NCBI GenBank assembly: GCA_020433835.1
Contig: JAGRBY010000055.1
Location: 1-20,634 of the forward strand
Reading direction: 5' to 3'
DNA length: 20,634 nt
From: Anaerolineae bacterium
GTDB lineage: Bacteria > Chloroflexota > Anaerolineae > 4572-78 > J111
Positions 1-7,992 of this stretch are shown here, in pieces. The first letter of the stretch is position 1, and each line of letters begins with the position of its first letter. The notes below the pieces were generated by a model that was not told where the DNA came from, made no database searches, and saw nothing but the letters and a program-made list of their open reading frames with translations. Made by a program: the position numbers and the translations under genes.

Positions 1-2
1 AC

Positions 3-821
3 GACGTCCTAGAGCAAATTGTCGAATTCCTTCTCTCGCACGGCGTTCATGCCCTATTTCCGGGCGGCACCACCGGCGAGGGTATGCTGCTCAGTCTACA
101 AGAGCGACAAGAACTGGCCGAAGCCGTCGTAAAGTATGTGGCCGGTCGTGTCCCGGTTATTGTCCAGACCGGCTGTATTAACACCGTCGATGCGGTCTGT
201 TTAACGCGACACGCTCAAGAGATAGGCGCGACTGCCGTGGCGGTCATTGTGCCATTTTTCTACACATTAGAAGACACGTCATTATTGAACCATTTTGTCA
301 CCGTGGCGCAAGCAACACCCAACTTTCCTATCTTTCTTTATACCATCCCCGGAAATACAAAAAATGACCTTTCACCGTTATTATTAAAACAACTACGTCA
401 ACAGGTACCCAATATTGTCGGCCTAAAATCAAGCAATCCGGATACGCTGCGCTTTCAGGACTATTTAGACGTTGGCGGCGAAAATTTCACCGCGCTTAAC
501 GGCGTCGATGGGTTGATGGGAGCAGCCCTAAACTTGGGCGCAAAAGGGCAAGTTACCGGAAACTCCAATGCCTTCCCCGAAGCTTTTTGCGCCTTATACC
601 AGGCCCATCTCGATGGCAACCCGGCAAAGGTGAAATCGCAGCAGCGTCGCATCAACCAGATTCGCCAACTGGTTAAGGATGGCTTGCATCCGGCCTACTA
701 CAAGGCGGTCTTAAGACTGAGAGGCATACCGGCCAGTTACGTGCGATCACCGCTGCGCGAGCTAACGGCGGAAGAATTCGCACAATTAGAACGAGGCTGC
801 CATGAGCTTGGGTTACTTTAG
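3..821 (+). CDS. DapA/NanA-family (dihydrodipicolinate synthase-like) aldolase or lyase, 5' partial
   Basis: The reading frame is open to the left edge, so the start lies outside the window. About 272 residues are visible; the family is usually 290-310, so roughly 20-30 N-terminal residues are missing. The N-terminal visible part carries the GGTTGEG motif that binds the substrate carboxylate. The catalytic Tyr (LYTIPGN, Tyr codon 339-341) and the Schiff-base Lys (GLKSS, Lys codon 426-428) are both present. The family forms a TIM barrel and makes or breaks C-C bonds of 2-oxo acids such as pyruvate, via a lysine imine. The place directly before sugar-type ABC permeases and a FAD oxidoreductase suggests a catabolic role (for example 2-keto-3-deoxy sugar acid, sialic acid or hydroxyproline-like degradation) rather than lysine biosynthesis, but the substrate cannot be assigned. 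An internal ATG at 84 falls after the GTTGE motif and is not the start. Confidence 0.9.
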   Translation, partial: DVLEQIVEFLLSHGVHALFPGGTTGEGMLLSLQERQELAEAVVKYVAGRVPVIVQTGCINTVDAVCLTRHAQEIGATAVAVIVPFFYTLEDTSLLNHFVTVAQATPNFPIFLYTIPGNTKNDLSPLLLKQLRQQVPNIVGLKSSNPDTLRFQDYLDVGGENFTALNGVDGLMGAALNLGAKGQVTGNSNAFPEAFCALYQAHLDGNPAKVKSQQRRINQIRQLVKDGLHPAYYKAVLRLRGIPASYVRSPLRELTAEEFAQLERGCHELGLL

Positions 822-840
822 CAGATTGAAGGACAATAGA

Positions 841-1761
841 ATGACAAGGCTCATCACCTCCGGCAAAAACATCACGCTTAATTTGAAGGCTTTAAGAAAG
901 TCTCGCTTCAATGTTGCGCCCTATCTTTATTTATTACCAGCGTTAATTTTTGTAACGATTGTGTCTTTCTATCCCATCCTGCATGCGTTTCGCTTAAGTT
1001 TGTACAATACGCAATATCTGGAGCTAACAAGTTTTGCCGGTCTAAGCAACTACGTTGAAATCCTGGGAACATCGGCGGGGTGGTCGAATATATTCCGTTC
1101 CCTGATCTATGTTTTTGGCTCGCTGATCATCACCTTGCCTTATAGTCTGTTTTTGGCGGTCTTACTCAATCGGCCTTTGCGGTATAAGCGGGTGTTTCGA
1201 GTCATCATCGTCATGCCCTGGGTTGTATCGCAAACCATTGCCGCTCTCCTCTGGAAATGGTCGCTGAACCCAAACTACGGCCCCGTTCTCGACTTGTTTG
1301 TTCAGTTAGGTGGCCATCGAGTCGATCTGCTGAGCTATACCAGTTCCGCCATGATCAGCTTAATTGGGGTCAACGTCTGGCTCAGCTACCCCTATGCGGT
1401 TGTTATTCTGCTAGCGGCTCTGCAAACGGTGCCGAAGGATGTTTACGAAGCCGCATCGGTCGATGGGGCTTCCGCCTGGACAGCCTTTCGTAAAATCACC
1501 TTGCCCCTAATCCAGCCCAGTTTACTGGTGGTGTTGATTATTTTGACCCTGTTGTATTTCAACATGGTGACCCTGATCTTGACCTTTACCGGCGGCGGGC
1601 CGTTCTCCGGCACCGAAGTTCTCAGCTTGCGGGCCTTCAAAGAAGCCTTCGAGTTTTGGAGAATTGGGTTGGGAGCAGCCTTTAGCGTCACCATCTTTCT
1701 TTTCAATGTCGTTTTCAGCCTGTGGTATATCAAGCTTTTGCGCACAGACGTTTACAGCTAG
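841..1761 (+). CDS. CUT1-type sugar ABC transporter permease (MalF/UgpA-like)
   Basis: Integral inner-membrane subunit of an ABC importer, 306 residues. Six hydrophobic segments can be seen, the first around residues 26-48. The cytoplasmic EAA loop that docks on the ATPase is clear: YEAASVDGA at residues 202-210, followed by LPLIQP starting at residue 221. I chose ATG 841, with AAGGA at good spacing; an in-frame ATG at 802 with GAGG upstream would add 13 residues and overlap the aldolase gene by 20 bases, and cannot be excluded. It pairs with the next gene as the usual permease heterodimer. No ATP-binding subunit is present in the window, as is common for CUT1 operons that use a shared ATPase. 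Confidence 0.93.
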   Translation: MTRLITSGKNITLNLKALRKSRFNVAPYLYLLPALIFVTIVSFYPILHAFRLSLYNTQYLELTSFAGLSNYVEILGTSAGWSNIFRSLIYVFGSLIITLPYSLFLAVLLNRPLRYKRVFRVIIVMPWVVSQTIAALLWKWSLNPNYGPVLDLFVQLGGHRVDLLSYTSSAMISLIGVNVWLSYPYAVVILLAALQTVPKDVYEAASVDGASAWTAFRKITLPLIQPSLLVVLIILTLLYFNMVTLILTFTGGGPFSGTEVLSLRAFKEAFEFWRIGLGAAFSVTIFLFNVVFSLWYIKLLRTDVYS

Positions 1762-1791
1762 CCCGGCTTTCAAGATCAAAGGAGGTTATCT

Positions 1792-2637
1792 ATGACAACA
1801 AATCTTAAGACCAAGAGAAACTTGGCCGACTTCGCCACCTACATCATATTAGCAGCAGCCAGTGTCTTTGCCCTTTTACCCATCCTGTGGGGGTTAAGCA
1901 CCTCGCTCAAACCCGAGTCGCTGGTGATTTCCGCATCGCCAAGTTGGATACCCAGTACCATCACCTTAGAAAACTACTACCAAGTTTTGTTCGTGTCGAG
2001 CGTACCTCGTTATTTGTTAAATAGCATCTTCGTCAGCTTGATTGCCGTGACCCTAACGTTGGTTGTCGCCATCCACGCCGGTTATGCGGCGGCGCGATTT
2101 AAGTTTAAAGGCAAAAATGGCCTGCTGTTCTACATTCTTATGACGTCGATGATTCCCGGTATTTCTGTTCTGGTTCCGCTTTACGTCATCGCCATCTACT
2201 TAAACTTACACAATACCTACACCATCATGATTCTCATCTACGCCGCCTGGCAGACACCCACCGCCGTCTGGATTATCAAGGGATTTTTCGAAACTATCCC
2301 GCACGAACTGGAAGATGCGGCCCGCGTAGACGGCTGCTCGTCACTTCGCATTTTGTATCAGATTATGGTTCCTATTGCGCAGCCGGGTTTGGCGGCGGCG
2401 GCCGTTATCTGTTTCGTTTATATCTGGAATGATTTTCTCATCGCCTTCACCTTTACCACCGATCAAAACCTGCGTCTGATCAACGTAGGTCTCTATCAAT
2501 TTCTTTCTCAGTACGGCACGGTGTGGGGGCAGCTGACCGCCGCCGTGATGATCGGCTTGTTACCGGTGCTGGTGATGTTTGTAGCCTTGGAAACACGCTT
2601 TATCGAAGGTTTGGCGGCGGGTTCAACCAAAGGCTAA
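1792..2637 (+). CDS. CUT1-type sugar ABC transporter permease (MalG/UgpE-like)
   Basis: Second membrane subunit of the importer, 281 residues, with six hydrophobic segments. The EAA loop reads LEDAARVDG at residues 173-181, with the expected VPIAQPG continuation. The C-terminal half has the conserved IWNDFLIAF stretch typical of MalG-type permeases. The start at 1792 follows a near-perfect Shine-Dalgarno (AAAGGAGG) and lies 30 bases after the first permease. Gene order (permease, permease, binding protein) is common in CUT1 operons, and the substrate is probably a mono- or oligosaccharide or a sugar derivative, though this is inference only. Confidence 0.94.
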   Translation: MTTNLKTKRNLADFATYIILAAASVFALLPILWGLSTSLKPESLVISASPSWIPSTITLENYYQVLFVSSVPRYLLNSIFVSLIAVTLTLVVAIHAGYAAARFKFKGKNGLLFYILMTSMIPGISVLVPLYVIAIYLNLHNTYTIMILIYAAWQTPTAVWIIKGFFETIPHELEDAARVDGCSSLRILYQIMVPIAQPGLAAAAVICFVYIWNDFLIAFTFTTDQNLRLINVGLYQFLSQYGTVWGQLTAAVMIGLLPVLVMFVALETRFIEGLAAGSTKG

Positions 2638-2740
2638 TTAACCTTAAATATTGAAGCTTTCTTGAAAGGAGAAGAATGCATATGACGAGCAAAGAAGCCC
2701 TGTCTTATCCATCAAAAACTAATGGAACGTTTCTTAACAA

Positions 2741-2745
2741 AGGAG
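2741..2745 (+). promoter_or_regulatory. Shine-Dalgarno deciding the start of the solute-binding protein
   Basis: AGGAG stands five bases before ATG 2751, where a canonical lipoprotein signal peptide begins. A second good site (AAAGGAG, 2665-2671) precedes in-frame ATGs at 2676 and 2682. Starting there would put 25 polar residues in front of the signal peptide, so the downstream site is preferred. Confidence 0.6.
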
Positions 2746-2750
2746 TCAAA

Positions 2751-4085
2751 ATGAACAGTTCTATATCGCACGTGACCAAAATGTTGTTTTTATTAGTAAT
2801 CTTAAGCTTAACCCTGATCGGCTGTCAGAGTGCGCCGGATACGGCCACCAAAGCCGAAGCCGCTGAACCGACTGCAGAAGTATCAACCGGGCCGGTTGAA
2901 TTAACCTTCTGGACTTTTCTGGACCCGAACGCCGATGACCCCCGGGGTAAAGCGCTCAACAAAATCGTAACCGGCTTTAACGAATCGCATCCCGATATTC
3001 AGGTCAAGGTTGAAAACATTCACTGGAGCAAAATTGATGGGCAAGTCATCCAGGCGACGGCCGCCGGAGCCGGGCCTGACCTGATCAACATCTATAGTGT
3101 GCAACTGGCCCAGCATGTTGGGGCAAATACCATCCAACCGATGACCGATTACGTTACTGCGTGGCTCAAAGAAGAAGGTAAAGATTATATCTTCCCCATA
3201 GAAACCGTAACCTACAATAATGAAGTCATGGCGCTTCCCTGGGAAATGCGTGTCTGGCTCTTGATGTATAGAAAAGATCTGCTTGAAGAAGCCGGGTTGC
3301 CCGTTCCTCAAACGTTAGACCAACTGGCCGAAGTGGCGGGGCAGTTGAGTACCGACCAAAGAACGGGGCTAGCCATTGGCTTTTCCGAGGCCTCATTAGG
3401 CGCTGATTTTGTGGAAAAGTTTGAACCACTGCTGTGGGGCGCAGGCGGCGAACTTCTCGATGATAATGACGAAGCCGCTTTCACCGGCGCTGCCGGAGAA
3501 AAAACAATGCAGTGGCTATACGATGCTTATCACACCGACAAGGCCTTTGGTCGCGAAGCCCTTTCGATGACCGCCGACGATGTTTTGGCCGGGGTCAAAG
3601 CCGGTACCGTGGCGATGACCATCCAGGGTAGCATGCGCGTTGGCGCGGCCCGCGACTCGGCTGAAACCGGCGACAATCTGGCCACGGCTCCGGTGCCGGG
3701 CTGGACTGAAGACGCACCGCTTCCGGCCCTGGTAGCCGGCCAAACCCTGACCATCGGCAAAGATACCGAGCATCCCGATGAAGCTTGGGAATTTATTCAA
3801 TATTACTTAAATGAAGAATCACAACTCGCATTTGCTGAAGCCGGTGTGATGCCCGTCATCTCCTCGGCTTACGACAGCCCGCAGTTGGCCGAAAGCCCGC
3901 AAGCCGAAGAGTTCAAGATGTGGCGCGATTACGCCCAAGCGTATGGCCGCATGGGGCACTACCCCGAAGACTTCCCGAAATTGAGCGAAATCATGGTCAA
4001 ATCGGCGCAGCAAATCATCTTCAACGACGCTCCGCTTACGGACACCCTTTCAAGCGCAGCCGATCAATACAATTCTATCAATTAG
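2751..4085 (+). CDS. ABC transporter solute-binding lipoprotein, family 1 (CUT1)
   Basis: Extracytoplasmic binding protein of the importer encoded by the two preceding genes, 444 residues from this start. The first 25 residues form a lipoprotein signal: a charged N-region ending in Lys10, a hydrophobic core, and the lipobox LIGC with Cys25 as the lipidation site. A low-complexity Ala/Glu/Thr linker follows, then a family-1 solute-binding fold that opens with VELTFWTF and has the FNESHPDIQVKVE region. A late conserved segment (HPDEAWEFIQYYLNEESQ) is typical of maltose/oligosaccharide-type binding proteins. The longer frame from 2676 also has a ribosome site but would bury the signal peptide. 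The ligand cannot be assigned. Confidence 0.93.
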   Translation: MNSSISHVTKMLFLLVILSLTLIGCQSAPDTATKAEAAEPTAEVSTGPVELTFWTFLDPNADDPRGKALNKIVTGFNESHPDIQVKVENIHWSKIDGQVIQATAAGAGPDLINIYSVQLAQHVGANTIQPMTDYVTAWLKEEGKDYIFPIETVTYNNEVMALPWEMRVWLLMYRKDLLEEAGLPVPQTLDQLAEVAGQLSTDQRTGLAIGFSEASLGADFVEKFEPLLWGAGGELLDDNDEAAFTGAAGEKTMQWLYDAYHTDKAFGREALSMTADDVLAGVKAGTVAMTIQGSMRVGAARDSAETGDNLATAPVPGWTEDAPLPALVAGQTLTIGKDTEHPDEAWEFIQYYLNEESQLAFAEAGVMPVISSAYDSPQLAESPQAEEFKMWRDYAQAYGRMGHYPEDFPKLSEIMVKSAQQIIFNDAPLTDTLSSAADQYNSIN

Positions 4086-4107
4086 TACAAGGATTTAAAG
4101 AGTTAAC

Positions 4108-5643
4108 ATGACGACATTAAAACACGATTATGATGTCATTGTAGTCGGTGGAGGGCCATCCGGTTTCATCGCCACCATTGCCGCCGCGCGAACCGGGGCC
4201 AAAACACTCCTTATCGAAAAATATGGTTTTCTGGGCGGGATGCCCACCGGTGCCGCGCTCGGCCCAATTTCACCCTTCCACTTCGGCGATGAACAGGTCG
4301 TCGAAGGCATCCCCCAAGAGTTTGTCGATCGCATGGTCGAAGCCGGCGGCAGCACCGGCCACGTAAAATGTACCAACCCGCACGGCAGCGGCAGCTATCT
4401 CTGCTTCTACGACCGCCAAGTGTACAAATGGATTGCCCTACAGATGGTTACTGAAGCAGGGGCCGACTTGCTGATGCACTCCTTCCTCAGCGATGCCATT
4501 GTTGAGGACGGTCAGGTGAGAGGCGTGGTGGTTACCAATAAATCGGGTCAGCAGTCGTACACTGCCAAAGTGGTTGTCGATGCCACCGGCGATGGCGACG
4601 TTGCAGCTCGAGCCGGAGCGGAATATGTCTTGGGCCGATCCGGTGATGGCGCACTACAACCGATTACGATGATGTTTGATATGGGGAATGTCAATACTAC
4701 CCAAATCAAATCCTATATGGATACCCATAAAGATGACTTTGAGTGGACATCAGAATGCGTGCCGCTGCGTCCCTTCTCTTCCCGGCTGCAACAGGAACAT
4801 TTCGTTGGGCAGGGCTTAAACAGCTTTGTCAAAAGAGGGTTCGAATCCGGTGAACTCTATCTCGGTCGCGACTCCATCCTCTTCTTGACGACCGTGAACC
4901 CTGGTGTCCTACACTTTAACTCAACCCGCGTCGCCAATATCGATGGTACGAAGGCAGAAGACTTAACCCGTGGCGAAATCGATGCCCGCAAACAGGTTAT
5001 GTCCTTATCGAGATTTTTAACCAAACACGTCCCCGGATTTAAAGATGCTTACCTATCCGATACCGGCATTCAGGTTGGGATACGCGAGAGTCGCCACATC
5101 TTAGGCAACTACGTTTTGACCGGCGAAGATGTCATGCACGGCCGCAAGTTCGATGACGTTACCTCACGCGGCTATTTCCCGATTGACATTCATAACGTCA
5201 AAGGAAAATCCGGATATTTCGACGGCGGCGGTACCTGGGGTGATCTGGACGACTCCTACGATATTCCCTACCGCTGTCTGGTGCCTAAAGCAATGGACGG
5301 TCTGGTCATCGCCGGACGCACGATCTCAGCCACCCACGAAGCCCACGGCTCATTCCGTACTCAAGGCGGCGTGATGGGCATCGGCCAGGCCGCCGGAACC
5401 GCAGCCGGTTTAGCCGCGCTAAAAGGCGTTGCTCCCAGAGACCTGGATGTAACTGAATTGCAGCAAACATTGGTAGAAGGCGGCGCTTCGATCCGTCGCG
5501 ACCCGGAAAAAGTAGCCTTCCAATATCGCCGCGCCGCCGAAGCCGTTCAAAAAGCATTAGAAAACGGCGATATTACCGGTCTCCATATGGCTCCCCAATC
5601 TCATGAAGAACTGGCCGTAGCACAACGCGCACCGCGACTGTAA
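4108..5643 (+). CDS. FAD-dependent oxidoreductase (FAD_oxidored-like family)
   Basis: Probable cytoplasmic flavoenzyme of 511 residues. The N-terminal Rossmann dinucleotide motif GGGPSG (residues 14-19) is followed by Glu37 (LLIEK), which would bind the ribose of FAD. A GG-containing FLGGMPTGA stretch follows, and a C-terminal FAD-closing motif is present (AGRTISATHEAHGSFRTQ, residues 402-419, then GIGQAAGTAAG). This pattern matches the family often annotated as FAD-dependent oxidoreductase in sugar-type ABC operons. It starts 22 bases after the binding-protein gene, with only a weak ribosome site (AAAGAG, 4097-4102), so translational coupling is likely. It probably oxidises or reduces the imported compound or an intermediate used by the upstream aldolase (inference). 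A fumarate reductase/succinate dehydrogenase-like or fatty-acid double-bond hydratase-like role is a weaker alternative. Confidence 0.88.
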   Translation: MTTLKHDYDVIVVGGGPSGFIATIAAARTGAKTLLIEKYGFLGGMPTGAALGPISPFHFGDEQVVEGIPQEFVDRMVEAGGSTGHVKCTNPHGSGSYLCFYDRQVYKWIALQMVTEAGADLLMHSFLSDAIVEDGQVRGVVVTNKSGQQSYTAKVVVDATGDGDVAARAGAEYVLGRSGDGALQPITMMFDMGNVNTTQIKSYMDTHKDDFEWTSECVPLRPFSSRLQQEHFVGQGLNSFVKRGFESGELYLGRDSILFLTTVNPGVLHFNSTRVANIDGTKAEDLTRGEIDARKQVMSLSRFLTKHVPGFKDAYLSDTGIQVGIRESRHILGNYVLTGEDVMHGRKFDDVTSRGYFPIDIHNVKGKSGYFDGGGTWGDLDDSYDIPYRCLVPKAMDGLVIAGRTISATHEAHGSFRTQGGVMGIGQAAGTAAGLAALKGVAPRDLDVTELQQTLVEGGASIRRDPEKVAFQYRRAAEAVQKALENGDITGLHMAPQSHEELAVAQRAPRL

Positions 5644-5680
5644 CCATTCTCTGGTAGTCATAGCAATACCGTAATTTTTG

Positions 5681-5751
5681 AAACTAGACTTTGTGAACGC
5701 TAAATCCCGCCTCGCCGGGTTTAGCTGAAAGACACAAAGTCTAGTTTTTTT
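5681..5751 (+). terminator. Strong compound-hairpin intrinsic terminator after the catabolic operon
   Basis: A perfect 15-bp outer stem pairs 5681-5695 (AAACTAGACTTTGTG) with 5733-5747. Nested inside is a second hairpin, 5699-5709 against 5716-5725 (GCTAAA...CGGGTTTAGC, one bulged T). The 3' arm runs into seven T residues (5745-5751). It lies 38 bases after the oxidoreductase stop codon, so it most likely ends transcription of the operon and insulates the signalling cluster. Confidence 0.8.
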
Positions 5752-5883
5752 AGCGAGACCACTCATCATTGGCAGCTATTAGGACCATCAATTTGACACT
5801 TTTTCAGTTACCGACAGTTTGCCCTCAAATTAAAGTAGTCGCAATTTGTTAATCTAATTAAGCCATGTAGAATTTACATTATA

Positions 5884-5904
5884 CTAACAGTTAGGAATTC
5901 TAAC
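5884..5904. promoter_or_regulatory. CTAAC/GTTAG triple half-site palindrome
   Basis: Three half-sites alternate in orientation within 21 bases: CTAAC (5884-5888), GTTAG (5890-5894) and CTAAC (5900-5904). They form a perfect short palindrome and an imperfect longer one around GAATT. This could be a transcription-factor site, but it is short and AT-rich, so chance is possible. Confidence 0.25.
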
Positions 5905-5947
5905 GCTACAGTCATAAGTTCGTGTTTAGGCCACGCCGACCTGTTAT

Positions 5948-5988
5948 ATTACGGTATTTGTTAATCAAGTCCATTCACTTACCGTAAT
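5948..5988. promoter_or_regulatory. Operator-like 9-bp inverted repeat
   Basis: ATTACGGTA at 5948-5956 is matched by its exact reverse complement TACCGTAAT at 5980-5988, with 23 bases between. A third copy, TACCGTAAT, lies at 5667-5675, next to the terminator of the preceding operon. The inverted pair lies 57-97 bases before the first kinase gene, a plausible position for a regulator site. The binding factor is unknown. Confidence 0.4.
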
Positions 5989-6044
5989 GTCCTCGCATAG
6001 TACAGACAACCCTTGTTACACTAAATAATAAAAGGAGAGCATTT

Positions 6045-7940
6045 ATGCCAACAGGCAGTCTACCTGAAGCAAGTTGGAAAGGTATTATGCGACAGTTATA
6101 CGGTCAGTTGCAGGATAATGAGGATAGACTAGAACTGCTAAGGCAAATTGACCGAACGATGACTGACTACGACCTCCCTATGGCTGAGTTTTTACATGGC
6201 CCCCTAGAGGGGTTTGCGCGCCTCTCACAGGCTTCTACCGCCTATTTTTATATTGACTCAGGTGATGAACTTCTCCTTTTATGTGCAACGGACTCAGGTA
6301 ATATAGCAGAGTCTATTCCCTTATCGACCCTGTCTTCCATATTACCCTCAGAAGAGAAAGAGCCTCAAGTTTTTGCTAAGGATAAATTGACTGAACTTGG
6401 AGCTTTATTTAAAAATGCAGCTTGTCTATTTATACTACCGGTTTGGCTACCGTCAGATAAAGCCTGGCCGACAGATGATAAGCGCTTTGGGGTAGTGATC
6501 TTGGAAGACACTCGATATGAAGCGTTAGCAACCCCTTTTACCGATCAGTCTATTCAAGCATTTGCCCGAGCAGTTATTGGCCAATTTGGCATCGGTCTTC
6601 GCATTCAGATGAAAGGTTGGCGTTCGTTATGGTTTGAGAACCTGGTGAATTCCTTTTTTAGTTTTGATTTAGACCCCGTTTTATGTTTCAAAGAGCTGGC
6701 TGAAAAGATACCGGATTATCTCCCCAGATTTGGCCCTTTTGAATTTAAGAGTGCTCCTGAAGTGAGTGTTATTATCCATGGTCGAGGGAATAACTACTTA
6801 ACTATGATAGCGCATACAGTAAAGGACTCGAGCGAAGTTAAACTTAAGTTTAATGATTCGGTTGTGGGTTTCCTTTTTGAGGATATCGATCTGCCCTATA
6901 TTTTAGGAAACCCTCGCCAAGATCCCAAACTCATGACTCGCTATAAAGCGTATGCAGAAGGAATGAATACGGAATTAGCTGCTCCAATCAAAACTTTTCC
7001 TAATAAATCACCTATAGCCGTTATAAATCTTGAGTCACGAGCTGAGCATGCCTTCAAACAACTTCATGTGGATGCCTTACTGTATCTTTGCAATATTCTG
7101 AGGCCAATAATTACCTCCCTCTATGATCGAATCGTAGAAAGACAGTTACAACAGCAATCTATATTGTACGCCCAGCGGTCTTACTGGAATACGGTTGGAG
7201 CCATACTTGAACACAACACCAACAGCCAACTGGTCTCAATACGCATGGGTATTGATAACGCAAGAAGGGCCATAGAGCTTAACAAGGTAGAAAAAGCCGA
7301 CGAAATATTGGCTCAAGTGCCTAACAACCTTGAAACAGCGAAAAAAGAGATAAAAGGGTTCTCCAACAAACTCCATGAGTATACGGTTTATGGGCGATAC
7401 TTTATTTCTGAACAAATTTCAGAAGCCCTGGGCAAAGTTGAACAAATGATGGCCAGAACAAAGCGTCAGGTTCAGATAAGCATCTCTCAGAGTGATGAAT
7501 TTGAGGTCTTCTGCTCGCCTATTCTGGCTATGCATTTATATAACCTTCTCGATAATTCCGTTTACTGGATATATGATCGAATACGTAGGGAACCTGAACA
7601 TAAAGGACAAATATCTATTACGGTGAAGCCCGGCCCCCTACCTGCTGAAAATCAAGAGCAGGAGCTCAATAGAACGTGTGAGATAATTATAATAGACAAT
7701 GGTTCAGGTTGCCCTCCGGAAACACTTACTTCGTTACGGCGGCGACCGGTCACTTCGCAGAGAAAAGATGGAGCAGGAATGGGCCATGCTGTTTATGCAG
7801 CAACCAGTTATATACAGTCATTAGGCGGCACTATTGATATTGACAGTAAGGTAGGCGAAGGCTTCACAATCATAATGAATCTTCCACTGTATAACGAGAA
7901 AATTCACAAACCAAAGGCTGAGGGCGATATACAGACTTAA
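6045..7940 (+). CDS. Cytoplasmic GAF-GAF sensor histidine kinase (first of a tandem pair)
   Basis: 631 residues with no transmembrane segment or signal peptide. Two GAF-like sensor regions are inferred, about residues 45-195 and 205-370. The second shows the pattern DSVVGFLFE, then NTELAAPI and AVINLES, typical of GAF folds. A dimerisation/phosphotransfer helix pair follows, with His390 (LEHNTNSQL) as the likely phosphoacceptor. The C-terminal ATPase has an N box with Asn500/Asn504 (NLLDNSVYW), a G1 box DNGSG (551-555) and a G2 box GAGMG (576-580), so it looks catalytically competent. The start has AAGGAG at good spacing. The next gene is a close paralogue and receiver proteins follow, so this kinase probably phosphorylates one or more of them. 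The GAF ligand is unknown. Confidence 0.88.
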   Translation: MPTGSLPEASWKGIMRQLYGQLQDNEDRLELLRQIDRTMTDYDLPMAEFLHGPLEGFARLSQASTAYFYIDSGDELLLLCATDSGNIAESIPLSTLSSILPSEEKEPQVFAKDKLTELGALFKNAACLFILPVWLPSDKAWPTDDKRFGVVILEDTRYEALATPFTDQSIQAFARAVIGQFGIGLRIQMKGWRSLWFENLVNSFFSFDLDPVLCFKELAEKIPDYLPRFGPFEFKSAPEVSVIIHGRGNNYLTMIAHTVKDSSEVKLKFNDSVVGFLFEDIDLPYILGNPRQDPKLMTRYKAYAEGMNTELAAPIKTFPNKSPIAVINLESRAEHAFKQLHVDALLYLCNILRPIITSLYDRIVERQLQQQSILYAQRSYWNTVGAILEHNTNSQLVSIRMGIDNARRAIELNKVEKADEILAQVPNNLETAKKEIKGFSNKLHEYTVYGRYFISEQISEALGKVEQMMARTKRQVQISISQSDEFEVFCSPILAMHLYNLLDNSVYWIYDRIRREPEHKGQISITVKPGPLPAENQEQELNRTCEIIIIDNGSGCPPETLTSLRRRPVTSQRKDGAGMGHAVYAATSYIQSLGGTIDIDSKVGEGFTIIMNLPLYNEKIHKPKAEGDIQT

Positions 7941-7978
7941 ATAAAGAGGAGCATAGAATATACAGTACTTACGATTAT

Positions 7979-7983
7979 GGAGG
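7979..7983 (+). promoter_or_regulatory. Shine-Dalgarno deciding the start of the second kinase
   Basis: GGAGG ends immediately before ATG 7984, which therefore cannot use it, but is nine bases before the in-frame ATG at 7993. The latter is taken as the true start. Confidence 0.6.
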
Positions 7984-7992
7984 ATGATTTTC

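Larger units (their letters stand above)
5752..6044. other. Non-coding region upstream of the signalling cluster
   Basis: About 290 bases with no convincing gene. It is AT-rich and contains short repeated and palindromic words (listed separately) that look like regulator sites. A TTGACA word at 5793-5798 lacks a good -10 partner at usual spacing, and TATACT at 5880-5885 lacks a good -35, so no promoter is called. The promoter of the kinase genes should still lie here. AAGGAG precedes ATG 6045. Confidence 0.5.

Noticed and set aside
2901..3311. Antisense open frame of 136 codons in the binding-protein gene
   Set aside because: Shadow of a well-supported lipoprotein gene; no ribosome site or recognisable domain.
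5557..5769. Antisense open frame spanning the terminator
   Set aside because: It crosses the terminator hairpin and the end of the oxidoreductase gene and has no recognisable content.
5793..5798. TTGACA as a sigma-70 -35 box
   Set aside because: No acceptable -10 hexamer at 16-18 bases spacing, so no promoter is called.
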